Origin: an uncultured Eubacteriales bacterium | Lineage (GTDB): Bacteria > Bacillota > Clostridia > Oscillospirales > Oscillospiraceae | NCBI GenBank assembly: GCA_900545405.1 | Contig: UQYT01000001.1 | Coordinates: forward strand, 62,001 to 126,000 | Direction: 5' to 3' | Length of the DNA stretch: 64,000 nucleotides | Shown: positions 15,467-23,766 of the stretch, piece after piece | How the letters are laid out: each line of letters opens with the position of its first letter | How positions within the stretch are numbered: the first letter of the stretch is position 1 | Position numbers and translations under genes: made by a program | Notes under the pieces: generated by a model | Told to the model about the DNA's origin: nothing | Seen by the model: the letters and a program-made list of their open reading frames with translations, nothing else | Database searches by the model: none

Positions 15467-16645
15467 TCAGTCCTTCATAAACCAGAGCGTGTCATACATG
15501 CCCGGCGCGTCCTTGACGCTCTCGAGCCTGTTGATGGCGCTTGCGAAGTCCGCGACGGAGATGTCCGCACCGCCGAGGCCGCCTATGGCGGAGAAACTGG
15601 CCCGGTCCGCCGCACCGGCGAGCGCCGCTCGGGTCTCGACGTACATCGGCCCGCAGTTCCAGCCGAAGGAGACGCTGCGGTCCACGCAGCAGAAGGCTCG
15701 GACGCCGCTCAACGCCTTTGCGAGCCTCGCCGCCGGGAATGGCCGGATTGCACGGAGCTTTACAAGTCCTGCGCGGATGCCGCGCTCCCGCGCCTCGTCC
15801 ACCGCGTCCATACCGGCGCCGGTCATGCCGCCGACAGTGACGACGGCTACCTCGGCGTCCTCCATGCGGTACTCGCTCAGCACGCCGCCATAGCTGCGGC
15901 CGAAACTATCAGCAAATTTAGCGTCCACCTCGTCTATGACCTCCAGCGCCCGCTGCATGGCGGCCAGGTGGTTCTTGCGGTAATGCATCAGCAGCTCGCC
16001 CGGAGTCATGGGGTCGAGGGCCAGAGGCGCGTCCGGGTCGAGCAGCGCCTGGTGATTCAGGCTGTGCGGAGGAAGAAAGGCGTCTACTTCGCTCTGGGCG
16101 GGCATATCCACACCGGAGGTGAGGTGCGAGCTGTAAAAACCGTCATAGCAGACGTTCACGGGGATGCTGACCTCGGGATGCTCGGCAATCATGTAGCCCT
16201 GGATTATCATGTCCACGATCTCCTGGTTGCTGTCGCAGAAGAGCTGTATCCAGCCTGCTTCGCGCAGGGACATGACGTCCTGCTGGCCACTCCAGATGCT
16301 CTCGGGCGAGGTCATCTCGCGCGTGGCGATGGCCATGACCATGGGCAGGCGCAGCGTGGACATCCTGAAATACGGCTCGTACATCAGCGCGAGTCCCTGG
16401 GCGCTGGTTGCGGTGAAAACACGCCCTCCGCCTGCCGCCGCGCCCTGCACGACGCTCATCGCCGAGTGTTCGGACTCGACCTGTACGAGGTCGGAGTCCA
16501 GCCGCCCGCCGTGCACCATCTCGGCCAGGTGCTCCACGACAGAGCTCTGCGGCGTTATGGGGTAGGCCGCGATGAGGTCGGGACGGCACAGGGCCGCGGC
16601 CTCTGCTGCGGCGTAGTTGCCGGTGAGTACCATCTTATTTCCCAT
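15467..16645 (-). CDS. porA: 2-oxoacid (pyruvate-type) ferredoxin oxidoreductase, alpha subunit
   Basis: A 392-residue alpha subunit with the conserved AAYPITPQSSVVEHLAEMV opening, a VESEHSAMSVVQGAAAAGGR stretch that forms part of the CoA/ThDP cavity, and a C-terminal domain II (AEVAVVTVGGMTGAGMDAVD). The start at 16645 has GGAGG 8 bp upstream and overlaps the end of the delta gene by 11 bp, implying coupled translation. Its organization matches archaeal and clostridial four-gene PORs rather than the single-chain PFOR. Confidence 0.93.
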   Translation of the reverse strand: MGNKMVLTGNYAAAEAAALCRPDLIAAYPITPQSSVVEHLAEMVHGGRLDSDLVQVESEHSAMSVVQGAAAGGGRVFTATSAQGLALMYEPYFRMSTLRLPMVMAIATREMTSPESIWSGQQDVMSLREAGWIQLFCDSNQEIVDMIIQGYMIAEHPEVSIPVNVCYDGFYSSHLTSGVDMPAQSEVDAFLPPHSLNHQALLDPDAPLALDPMTPGELLMHYRKNHLAAMQRALEVIDEVDAKFADSFGRSYGGVLSEYRMEDAEVAVVTVGGMTGAGMDAVDEARERGIRAGLVKLRAIRPFPAARLAKALSGVRAFCCVDRSVSFGWNCGPMYVETRAALAGAADRASFSAIGGLGGADISVADFASAINRLESVKDAPGMYDTLWFMKD

Positions 16646-16913
16646 CGCTGCCGCCTCCCTCGTGCTCCATGCTTATGGCCTTTTTCGGGCACTCCGCGGC
16701 GCAAATACCGCAGCCCTTGCAGAAGTCATATCTTATGTAATAGCCCCGCTCCTCCGACCACTTTATCGAGTTCACGGGGCAGTAGCCCAGGCAGATGCCG
16801 CAGTTGACGCACAGCGCCTTGTCCATTACCGGCCTGTGCGTGCGCCAGGACGCCGTGTCCAGGACGTACATGCCGCGGTTGCCCACGGGCGTCACATATT
16901 CGCGGTCATACAC
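16635..16913 (-). CDS. porD: 2-oxoacid ferredoxin oxidoreductase, delta (2x[4Fe-4S]) subunit
   Basis: A 92-residue ferredoxin-like subunit with two full cluster motifs, CVNCGICLGYCP and CKGCGICAAECP, that relay electrons from the ThDP site to external ferredoxin. It starts 8 bp inside the end of the gamma gene and its own end overlaps the alpha start, a tight arrangement that keeps subunits in step. Confidence 0.94.
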   Translation of the reverse strand: MYDREYVTPVGNRGMYVLDTASWRTHRPVMDKALCVNCGICLGYCPVNSIKWSEERGYYIRYDFCKGCGICAAECPKKAISMEHEGGGSDGK

Positions 16914-17466
16914 CGGCCTCGCCTCCCTTCAGATAGCTCACGCTCTCATATGCCAGCTCCGCCGCGCGGCGGTTCTCCGCGCCGAAGGTGGCCTCGATCT
17001 CCGCAAGCAGCCTCTCGCGGTCTACTATGCCCACGACCTTGGTGAAGGCCCCGAGCACAGCCGTGTTGGGCAGGTTCTGGCCAAAAAGGCGCTCCGAAAT
17101 ACCCGTAGCGTCCACCTCGGCGACGACTCCGGCGCAGTCCGGCACTCCGAGCTCTGAGAGCGGCTTTGTGCTGTTTATGAGCACCGTGCCGCCGTCCTTG
17201 AGGCCCGCATAGGTCTGCGGCAGACCGACGAGCGTGTCGTCCATTATGACAAGGACATCCGGCTCGTATATCTGCGTCTTGCGGCGTATCTCCTCCGTGC
17301 TCAGCCTCAGATAGCCGAAGACCGGCGAGCCCTTGCGCTCGACACCGAAGAAGGGTATGAACTGCCCGTGCAGGCCGCCCTCGACCGCCGCCTTGACCAC
17401 CATCTGAGAGGCCTTGACCACGCCCTGGCCTCCCCGGCCGTGTAAGCGTATCTCCTTCAACCTCAT
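16906..17466 (-). CDS. porG: 2-oxoacid ferredoxin oxidoreductase, gamma subunit
   Basis: A 186-residue gamma subunit, opening with the typical IRLHGRGGQGVVKASQMV and followed by GSPVFGYLRLS and a DDTLVGLPQTYAG segment. It is the first gene of the leftward por operon. A consensus promoter lies between it and the upstream IclR gene, with a palindrome between promoter and start, so the four subunits are probably under IclR-type control. Confidence 0.93.
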   Translation of the reverse strand: MRLKEIRLHGRGGQGVVKASQMVVKAAVEGGLHGQFIPFFGVERKGSPVFGYLRLSTEEIRRKTQIYEPDVLVIMDDTLVGLPQTYAGLKDGGTVLINSTKPLSELGVPDCAGVVAEVDATGISERLFGQNLPNTAVLGAFTKVVGIVDRERLLAEIEATFGAENRRAAELAYESVSYLKGGEAGV

Positions 17467-17484
17467 CCCTCCTGTACCTATAAT

Positions 17485-17507
17485 CGGAACGATGTTCCGT
17501 ATCGTTC
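17485..17507. promoter_or_regulatory. Overlapping palindromes, candidate IclR-family operator
   Basis: CGGAAC-gat-GTTCCG (17485-17499) is a 6-bp inverted repeat with a 3-bp centre. Overlapping it, GAACGAT (17487-17493) pairs with ATCGTTC (17501-17507). The block sits just downstream of the -10 and would cover the transcription start of the por operon, a repressor-like position. Confidence 0.65.
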
Positions 17508-17513
17508 AAATAA

Positions 17514-17542
17514 ATTATGGCACCATGGGCCGTGTTTGTCAA
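17514..17542 (-). promoter_or_regulatory. Promoter of the por operon
   Basis: A perfect -35 TTGACA (complement of 17537-17542) is 17 bp from -10 CATAAT (complement of 17514-17519). It starts 2 bp after the iclR stop codon and lies 48 bp from the porG start. Confidence 0.85.
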
Positions 17543-17544
17543 GC

Positions 17545-18297
17545 TCAGATGCCGTAATTTTTCAGCTCATCCCTTATGCTGGCGACCACCTCGCTGAGAC
17601 GCGGCTCGAGCGCGGCGCGGCTGCCGCTGACGGACACCGCAGCGGCGACACGACCGGAGGCATCGAACACCGGATAGCCCACGCAGAAGAGACCCTCGTG
17701 GGTCTCCCCATCGTCGAGGGCGTAGCCGCGCTCGCGTATGGCGGCGAGTTCGGCCTCAAGTGCGTCGGGGTCAGTTATGGTAGTCGCCGTGTAGCGGCGC
17801 AGTTCGGCGCTCTCAATGAGCTCGCGTCGGCGCTCCGGGGGCAGCCAGGCGAGGATGCACTTGCCGGTGGCCGAGGCGTGTATGGGCAGCGTGCCGCCCA
17901 CGCGGGAGGACATGTACACAAATGGCCCGGCGGAGACCTTGTTCACGATGGTGAGCTCCCCGTCGTCGAGCACAGCGAGGTGAGCCGTGGACTGATACTC
18001 CTCCGCAAGCTGAGCGAGCGCCGGGGCGAGGGCACGGGAGAGCTCGTTCCGCTCGCGGACGAGTGAGCCGTAGAGCAGAAAACCGGTGCCGAGGCGGTAT
18101 TTCCCTGTCTCCGTGTTCTGCATGAGCAGCCGCCCATCCTCGAGCGAGGCCACGATGCGGGCCACGGCGGACTTGGAGAGCCCCAGCTCGCGCGAGAGCT
18201 CCGAGATGCCGCGTTCCTCCCTCTCGACAAAGCAGCCTAGCAGGCGCAGGGCGTTGGACACCGACTGTGAATATTCGCTTTTCCCGCGCTCTGCCAT
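17545..18297 (-). CDS. IclR family transcriptional regulator
   Basis: A 250-residue regulator. Residues about 8-70 hold the winged HTH (SVSNALRLLGCFVEREERG, then LSRELGLSKSAVARIVASLE). The C-terminal GAF-like effector domain covers about 80-245 and contains ATGKCILAW and VSVSGSRAALEPR, both IclR hallmarks. It lies directly upstream of and co-oriented with the por operon, whose promoter carries palindromes, so it probably controls that operon in response to a small carboxylic acid. The effector is unknown. It starts 15 bp downstream of the ligA stop. Confidence 0.93.
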   Translation of the reverse strand: MAERGKSEYSQSVSNALRLLGCFVEREERGISELSRELGLSKSAVARIVASLEDGRLLMQNTETGKYRLGTGFLLYGSLVRERNELSRALAPALAQLAEEYQSTAHLAVLDDGELTIVNKVSAGPFVYMSSRVGGTLPIHASATGKCILAWLPPERRRELIESAELRRYTATTITDPDALEAELAAIRERGYALDDGETHEGLFCVGYPVFDASGRVAAAVSVSGSRAALEPRLSEVVASIRDELKNYGI

Positions 18298-18311
18298 CTG
18301 CTTCCCCCGTT

Positions 18312-20288
18312 TCAGCTTATCATTTCCTTAAATCGCGCCTCGTCGATTATTTCCACGCCGAGGCTCTCGGCTTTTGTTAGTTTGGAGCCCGCGTTTTCGC
18401 CGGCCAGGACGTAGCTGGTCTTTTTGGACACGGAGCCTGCGGTCTTGCCGCCGAAGCTCTCGATTATCGCGGCGGCCTCGTCTCGCGTCCAGCTCTCGAG
18501 CGTGCCGGTGAGGACGAAGGTCTTGCCGGCAAAGCGGTCGTCGCGCCGCTCCCCGCCGCTCTCGAAGGAGACGCCGGCCTCGCGCAGCAGCTTTATCTGG
18601 TGCTGGGCCTGCGGCTCGTCGAACCACTGGCGGATAAAGCCCGCCGTGATCTCGCCGATGTCCGGCACGGCGCAGAGTTCCTCGAGGCTCGCGGACATGA
18701 GCTTGTCCAGCGTGCCGAAATGCGAGGCGAGCACCTTGCCCGCCTTCTGGCCCACCTGCCGTATGCCGAAGGCGCAGATCAGGCGCGCGAGGCCCGCGGA
18801 TTTGCTTTTTTCTATGGCGGCCATGAGGTTTGCCGCCGACTTTTTGCCCATGCGGTCGAGCTCTGCGACCTTGTCGGCTTCGAGATAATAGATGCCTGCG
18901 GGCGTGGTCAGCAGCCCGGCCTTTATGAGCGAGTCCGCCACGGCGACGCCGAGGCCCTCGATGTCCATCGCCTCGCGCGAGGCGAAGTGCACGATGTTCC
19001 TGAGCCGCTGTGCCGGACACTCGGCGCCCGTGCAGCGCATGGCGACGCCGTCCTCGTCCCGGACGATGGGCGAGCCGCACTCCGGGCAGGTGTCCGGCAG
19101 GTGGAAGGGCACAGCGCCCTCGGGCCGCTTGCTCTTCACGACCTCGAGCACCTCGGGGATGATCTCCCCCGCCTTACGGACGACAACCGTGTCGCCTATG
19201 CGGACGTCCAGCTTGTCGATGAAGTCCTGATTGTGCAGCGTGGCGTTGGTCACCGTCGTCCCCGCGAGGCGGACAGGTTCGATGACCGCCTTGGGTGTGA
19301 GCACGCCTGTGCGGCCGACCTGGACGACGATGTCCTTCACGACGCTCTCCTTGCGCTCCGGCGGGTACTTATAGGCCGCCGCCCAGCGCGGGGCCTTGGC
19401 CGTGCTGCCCAGCTCCTCGCGCTCGGCGAGGGAGTTTATCTTGATGACCGCGCCGTCTATGTCGTAGGGGAAGTCCCCCCTGTTCTCACCTATGGCCTCG
19501 ACCGCGGCCTTGCATTCCTCAAAATTGCGGCAGACGGTGTAGGGCACGGCATCAAAGCCGAATTCACGCAGGGCGTCAAGCGTTTCCGTGTGGGTGATGA
19601 AGTCCCGGCCCACGGATTTCTGGATGTTGAAGACGCAGATGTCGAGCTTGCGCGAGGCGGCGACCTTAGGGTTCTGCTGGCGCATGGAGCCCGCGGCGGC
19701 GTTGCGCGGGTTGGCAAGCAGCGGCTCGCCTCGGAGCTCGCGCTCGGCGTTGAGCTCCTCGAACACCGCGCGGGACATGTAGACCTCACCGCGGACGATG
19801 AGCCTCTCCGGGGCGTTTTTGAGCTTTTGAGGCAGGTTCCGCACGGTGCGGAGGTTTTCGGTGACGTCCTCGCCGGTCACGCCGTCACCGCGCGTAGCGC
19901 CGCGGACGAACACGCCGTTTTCATACTCCAGCGACATGGAGAGGCCGTCTATCTTCGGCTCCGCCGAGTATTCGCGCCCCTGCGGCAGGGCGGCGAGCAT
20001 GCGCTCGTCAAATTCGCGCAGCTCGTCAAAGGAGAACACGTCGTTGAGGCTCTCGAGCGGCACCTCGTGCGTCACGGGCGCGAAAGTGCTCTTGGCCGTG
20101 CCGCCCACCTTCTGCGTGGGCGACGTGGGCGAGTAAAACTCCGGGTGCGCGGCCTCCAGCTCCTCGAGCCGGCGCATGAGCGCGTCGTATTCAAAGTCGG
20201 ATATCACCGGCGCATCCTCGTCGTAATAGTGCCGGTTGTGCTCCATTATCTCGGCTCTGAGGGCCTCTATCTCCTGTTTAACGTCCAT
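18312..20288 (-). CDS. ligA: NAD-dependent DNA ligase
   Basis: A 658-residue bacterial DNA ligase that seals nicks in replication and repair, using NAD. Domains in order: Ia and adenylation (AMP-accepting Lys in AEPKIDGLSM near residue 117), OB fold, a four-cysteine zinc finger (CPECGSP, then CTGAECPAQ), helix-hairpin-helix repeats (VAELDRMGKKSA, IGEITAGF) and a C-terminal BRCT (FAGKTFVLTGTL). Length is normal. It is preceded by yunB with a 1-bp gap. Confidence 0.98.
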   Translation of the reverse strand: MDVKQEIEALRAEIMEHNRHYYDEDAPVISDFEYDALMRRLEELEAAHPEFYSPTSPTQKVGGTAKSTFAPVTHEVPLESLNDVFSFDELREFDERMLAALPQGREYSAEPKIDGLSMSLEYENGVFVRGATRGDGVTGEDVTENLRTVRNLPQKLKNAPERLIVRGEVYMSRAVFEELNAERELRGEPLLANPRNAAAGSMRQQNPKVAASRKLDICVFNIQKSVGRDFITHTETLDALREFGFDAVPYTVCRNFEECKAAVEAIGENRGDFPYDIDGAVIKINSLAEREELGSTAKAPRWAAAYKYPPERKESVVKDIVVQVGRTGVLTPKAVIEPVRLAGTTVTNATLHNQDFIDKLDVRIGDTVVVRKAGEIIPEVLEVVKSKRPEGAVPFHLPDTCPECGSPIVRDEDGVAMRCTGAECPAQRLRNIVHFASREAMDIEGLGVAVADSLIKAGLLTTPAGIYYLEADKVAELDRMGKKSAANLMAAIEKSKSAGLARLICAFGIRQVGQKAGKVLASHFGTLDKLMSASLEELCAVPDIGEITAGFIRQWFDEPQAQHQIKLLREAGVSFESGGERRDDRFAGKTFVLTGTLESWTRDEAAAIIESFGGKTAGSVSKKTSYVLAGENAGSKLTKAESLGVEIIDEARFKEMIS

Positions 20289-20289
20289 T

Positions 20290-20961
20290 TCAACTCTCCA
20301 TATCCAAATAGGTCTGCGGCACCTGGCCGACTATGACGGTCTCGGCGATGAGTATCTCGCTGACGACCTGGGTAGAGACGGTCCGCCAGGGCATGATGAC
20401 GTCGATGTCGATAACGACGTCGAGCTTCATCTGGTGCTTGGTCTGATTTATCCCCGCGGAGACGAGCTCGTTCTTGAAGTCCACGCGCGAGGAGCTGAGC
20501 ATCGTGATATCCACGGGTATATCCGGCCCGCGCCCGAGCAGCAGGCTCGAGCCGAGCAGGTTGCCTATGGGTATCTCCAGCGACAGCTCTCCCCCGTCCG
20601 CGGCCTTGACTATGTCGGAGAGCAGCTCCGACGACATGGCGTTAATCCGCGCCATGTTCGCCCTCACGGCGGTTACGTTGCCCTCGGCATCGTGCTCGAG
20701 AGTCACGAAATAGTCGTAGTCATAGTCCTCGCTGGCGAGTTTGCGGCTGATGGTGTCGTTTATGCACAGCGTCATGAGGTCCGTCGCGTCCGAGAGCACC
20801 ATATCACACGACAGCTCGCGCAGGTATATGGCGCCGCGGATGCCCACGGAGACGAGCACGGCGGCGATGAGCACAAGCACTATCGCGAGCTTCGTCCTCC
20901 GGCGCATCGGCGGCAGGTGTACGTCCACGTACAGCGGCCTGCGCCTTCTGCGGTTGAGCAT
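20290..20961 (-). CDS. yunB: Sporulation protein YunB
   Basis: A 223-residue protein with one N-terminal membrane anchor (about 24-48) and an extracytoplasmic domain matching YunB. Characteristic features are the INDTISRKL-type helix and the series IPIGNLLGSSLLLGRGPDIPV. The C-terminal half (INQTKHQMKLDVVIDIDVIMPW) is also typical. YunB is a mother-cell protein needed for efficient spore formation in Bacillus, of unknown biochemical role. It is in a run with murD, the Alum_res-family gene and ligA. Confidence 0.88.
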   Translation of the reverse strand: MLNRRRRRPLYVDVHLPPMRRRTKLAIVLVLIAAVLVSVGIRGAIYLRELSCDMVLSDATDLMTLCINDTISRKLASEDYDYDYFVTLEHDAEGNVTAVRANMARINAMSSELLSDIVKAADGGELSLEIPIGNLLGSSLLLGRGPDIPVDITMLSSSRVDFKNELVSAGINQTKHQMKLDVVIDIDVIMPWRTVSTQVVSEILIAETVIVGQVPQTYLDMES

Positions 20962-20993
20962 GGGTGATCACCCCCATGCCATTTATATGAGGG

Positions 20994-22244
20994 CTATTTG
21001 TCCAGCATTTCCGCTATTGCGTTCATTATTCCGAGCCTGCCCGACTCATAGGTCAGTCCGCCCTGCAAAAAGGCGCGGTACGGCTCGCGCATCGGGCCGT
21101 CGGCCGAGAGCTCTATGGATGAACCCTGTATGAACGCGCCCGCGGCCATGATGACCTCGTCCTCATAGCCCGGCATCTTCCAGGGCTCGGGCGTGACGTA
21201 GGAATCCACGGGCGAGCCGGCCTGTATGCCGCGGCAGAAGCGGCAGAGGTTTTCCGCCGACTTGAGGGTTATGGTCTGGATGATATCGTACCTCGGCTCC
21301 AGCGGTCCGGGCTCGGAGTCAAAGCCGAGCTTTTCGAGCATCGCGGCGCAGAGGGCCGCGGTCTTGAGCGCCTGAGCCGTGGTGTGCGGGGCCATGAAGA
21401 GGCCCTGATACAGCTGCCTGTTCGTGCCCAGCGTGCAGCCGCACTCGCCGCCTATGCCGGGCACGGTGAGCCGGAACGCGGCGCGCTCCACCAGCTCCGC
21501 GCGGCCGGTGATGTAGCCGCCGGTGGGCGCCAGGCCGCCGCCCGGGTTCTTTATGAGCGAGCCCGCGGCGAGGTCGGCGCCGAGCATCGTCGGCTCCACC
21601 TCCTCGGTGAACTCGCCGTAGCAGTTGTCCACGACGCACACCGTCTCGGGCGACACGCGCTTGACGAGGCGGCAGATCTCGCCCACCTCCTCGGCCGAGA
21701 GCGCCCGGCGGCTGTCGTAGCCCCTCGAGCGCTGGATGAGCACGGCGCGGGGGCGCTTCTCCCCCACCTCGCGCCCTATGGCCTCCATGTCCGGGCCGCC
21801 GTCCTTCGTGGGCACCTCGGCGTACTTGACGCCGTAGAAGCCCAGCGAGCCGTAGGCGTCGCCGGAGATGCCGATGGCCGTCCTGAGCGTGTCATAGGGC
21901 GCGCCCATGAGGCACATGAGCGTCTCGCCCGGGCCCACGGCGGCGAAGAGCGCCGAAGCTATGGCATGCGTGCCGTTTACAAAGCCCGTGCGCACCAGCG
22001 CGGCCTCCGCGCCGAAAACGCGGGCCCATATCTTGTCGAGCGTCTCGCGGCCCAGGTCGTCGTAGCCGTAGCCGGTGGTGCCGGCAAAGCAGCTCTCGGA
22101 GACCTTGAACTCCTGGAACGCCTCCATTATGCGCCGCGTATTTATGCGCGACACGCGGTCGATCTCGGCAAATCGGCCGCTAAGCTCCGCCTCGCAGTCG
22201 TCCGCGAGGCGCTCTATATTCGTCGGAATATCACTCAGCTTCAT
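20994..22244 (-). CDS. Methionine gamma-lyase family PLP enzyme (Alum_res family)
   Basis: A 416-residue fold-type I pyridoxal-phosphate enzyme of the family once labelled aluminium resistance protein and now annotated as methionine gamma-lyase-like. The likely PLP lysine is in GSLIKNPGGGLAPTGGYI near residue 233. VVDNCYGEFTEE carries the Asp that contacts the PLP ring, and GYGYDDLGRETLD is a family marker. A C-S lyase role is inferred from homology; the substrate is unproven. The start overlaps the murD stop by 14 bp. Confidence 0.88.
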   Translation of the reverse strand: MKLSDIPTNIERLADDCEAELSGRFAEIDRVSRINTRRIMEAFQEFKVSESCFAGTTGYGYDDLGRETLDKIWARVFGAEAALVRTGFVNGTHAIASALFAAVGPGETLMCLMGAPYDTLRTAIGISGDAYGSLGFYGVKYAEVPTKDGGPDMEAIGREVGEKRPRAVLIQRSRGYDSRRALSAEEVGEICRLVKRVSPETVCVVDNCYGEFTEEVEPTMLGADLAAGSLIKNPGGGLAPTGGYITGRAELVERAAFRLTVPGIGGECGCTLGTNRQLYQGLFMAPHTTAQALKTAALCAAMLEKLGFDSEPGPLEPRYDIIQTITLKSAENLCRFCRGIQAGSPVDSYVTPEPWKMPGYEDEVIMAAGAFIQGSSIELSADGPMREPYRAFLQGGLTYESGRLGIMNAIAEMLDK

Positions 22245-23631
22245 CGTCTTTGAACCCCATAACTATCTCTCTGAATTTGTCGCCGCGCTCGGCGAAGTTC
22301 CGGAACCTGTCGAAGGACGAGCAGGCCGGAGAAAGCAGCACTATGTCCCCCGGCGAGGCCATGGCCTTGGCCTCCAACACCGCGGTGGTGAGGTCGGGGA
22401 CTATCTTTATCGGCAGGCGCATCGGGTCATAGAACACGCTGCGCCGCACGGCGATGGCTATCTGCTCCGCCGTGTCGCCCGTGAGCAGCAGGGCGCGGAC
22501 GCGCTCGCATATCTCGTCGGCGAGGCCGTCGAAGCTCACGTGCTTGTCGTGGCCTCCGGCGATGAGTATCGGCTTTGCCCGCATCGCGCGCAGGCCCGCT
22601 ATGGTGCGGGTCGGGCTGGTGGCGATGGAGTCGTTGATGTAGGAGACGCCGTTGAGCTTGCGTATGAGCTCCAGACGGTGGGTCACGCCGCCGTAAGTGC
22701 GCGCCACGGCGCGGCACATCTCGGGCGAGACAACGCCGTCCACCGCCGCAAACGCGGCCATGTAGTTTTCAACGTTGTGCACGCCGGGCAGCAGGATCTC
22801 GGACTCGGGGATGATGCTCTCGACCTCGTAATTGTGGCTGCGGTAGATCATGCCGTTGCGGCAGAACACGCCGTCGGAGAGCGTCTCCTTGCGGCTGAAA
22901 TACAGCACGCGGCTCTTCGCCTCCTCGCCGAAGCGGGCGGTGTAGGCGTTGTCGCGGTTCACGACCAGCACGTCGTCGGCGGTCTGGTTTGCGAAGATCT
23001 GGCGCTTGGCGTTGACGTAGTCGTCAAAGTCCGGGTGCTTGTCAAGGTGGTTCGGCGAGACGTTGGTGATGACGGCGACGTCGGGGCGTATATTGATGCT
23101 GTGCAGCTGGAAGCTCGAGAGCTCGAGCACGGCGATGTCATCCGGCTGGAAGTCCGGTATCTCGCACAGCAGCGGCTTGCCGATGTTGCCGCCGAGGTGC
23201 ACGCGCCGACCAGCGGCCTTGAGCAGCTCGGCAATGATGGACGAGGTGGTGGTCTTGCCGTCGGAGCCCGTTATGCCTATCGTGCGGCAGGGGCAGAGGC
23301 GGAAGAAGATCTCCATCTCGCTGGTAACAACGGCGCCGCGCGCCTTTGCCTTGACGAGGGCGGGGTCTGTGGGCAGCAGGCCCGGGGTGCGGAAGATGTA
23401 GTCAAAGCCATCGAGGTCGTCGAGGTAGCCGGGGCCGAGCCGGAGCTGGGCACCGCGCGCACGCAGTTGCACGGCCGCGTCGCCGAGCGCCTCCTCGGTG
23501 CGCATATCGCAGACGGTCAGGGGCAGATTGTTTTTGAGCAGAAGGTCTATGAGCGGAGTATTGCTCACGCCTATTCCGAGCACGGCGATGCGCCGGCCCT
23601 TGAGGGAGTCAACATATTCCTGAAGTGTCAA
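22231..23631 (-). CDS. murD: UDP-N-acetylmuramoyl-L-alanine--D-glutamate ligase
   Basis: A 466-residue Mur ligase that adds D-glutamate to UDP-MurNAc-L-Ala in peptidoglycan synthesis. The N-terminal uracil-binding part carries IGVSNTPLIDLLL, the ATP loop is GITGSDGKTTTSSII near residue 115, and the C-terminal domain includes TSPTRTIAGLRA and ILIAGGHDKHVSFD. The TTG at 23631 is preferred because GAGAGGTG lies about 6 bp ahead; the upstream GTG at 23640 falls inside that ribosome site. The Alum_res-family gene overlaps its 3' end. Confidence 0.95.
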   Translation of the reverse strand: MTLQEYVDSLKGRRIAVLGIGVSNTPLIDLLLKNNLPLTVCDMRTEEALGDAAVQLRARGAQLRLGPGYLDDLDGFDYIFRTPGLLPTDPALVKAKARGAVVTSEMEIFFRLCPCRTIGITGSDGKTTTSSIIAELLKAAGRRVHLGGNIGKPLLCEIPDFQPDDIAVLELSSFQLHSINIRPDVAVITNVSPNHLDKHPDFDDYVNAKRQIFANQTADDVLVVNRDNAYTARFGEEAKSRVLYFSRKETLSDGVFCRNGMIYRSHNYEVESIIPESEILLPGVHNVENYMAAFAAVDGVVSPEMCRAVARTYGGVTHRLELIRKLNGVSYINDSIATSPTRTIAGLRAMRAKPILIAGGHDKHVSFDGLADEICERVRALLLTGDTAEQIAIAVRRSVFYDPMRLPIKIVPDLTTAVLEAKAMASPGDIVLLSPACSSFDRFRNFAERGDKFREIVMGFKDDEAE

Positions 23632-23653
23632 AATAATCACCTCTCAACCTAAG

Positions 23654-23682
23654 ATTATATCCCGAAATTCTGACGAATACAA
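23654..23682 (-). promoter_or_regulatory. Promoter of murD
   Basis: TATAAT (complement of 23654-23659) lies 17 bp from a partial -35 TTGTAT (complement of 23677-23682), about 23 bp ahead of the chosen start. Confidence 0.6.
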
Positions 23683-23704
23683 CAACTTTGTTGCATATGC
23701 CCTC

Positions 23705-23735
23705 TTGACAGCCTCCATGCATAAAGATTTATAAT
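23705..23735 (+). promoter_or_regulatory. Promoter of the YczE-like gene
   Basis: TTGACA (23705-23710) and TATAAT (23730-23735) have a long 19-bp spacing. An offset -10 would give a better fit. AAAAAAGGAG lies ahead of the ATG at 23767. Confidence 0.6.
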
Positions 23736-23766
23736 AATACCAAGAAAATAAAAAAGGAGTCTTAAT

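Noticed and set aside
18600..20336. A 578-codon + frame opposite ligA
   Set aside because: Antisense shadow; ligA has all motifs.
22075..23652. A 525-codon + frame opposite murD and the Alum_res-family gene
   Set aside because: Antisense shadow over two genes with clear motifs.
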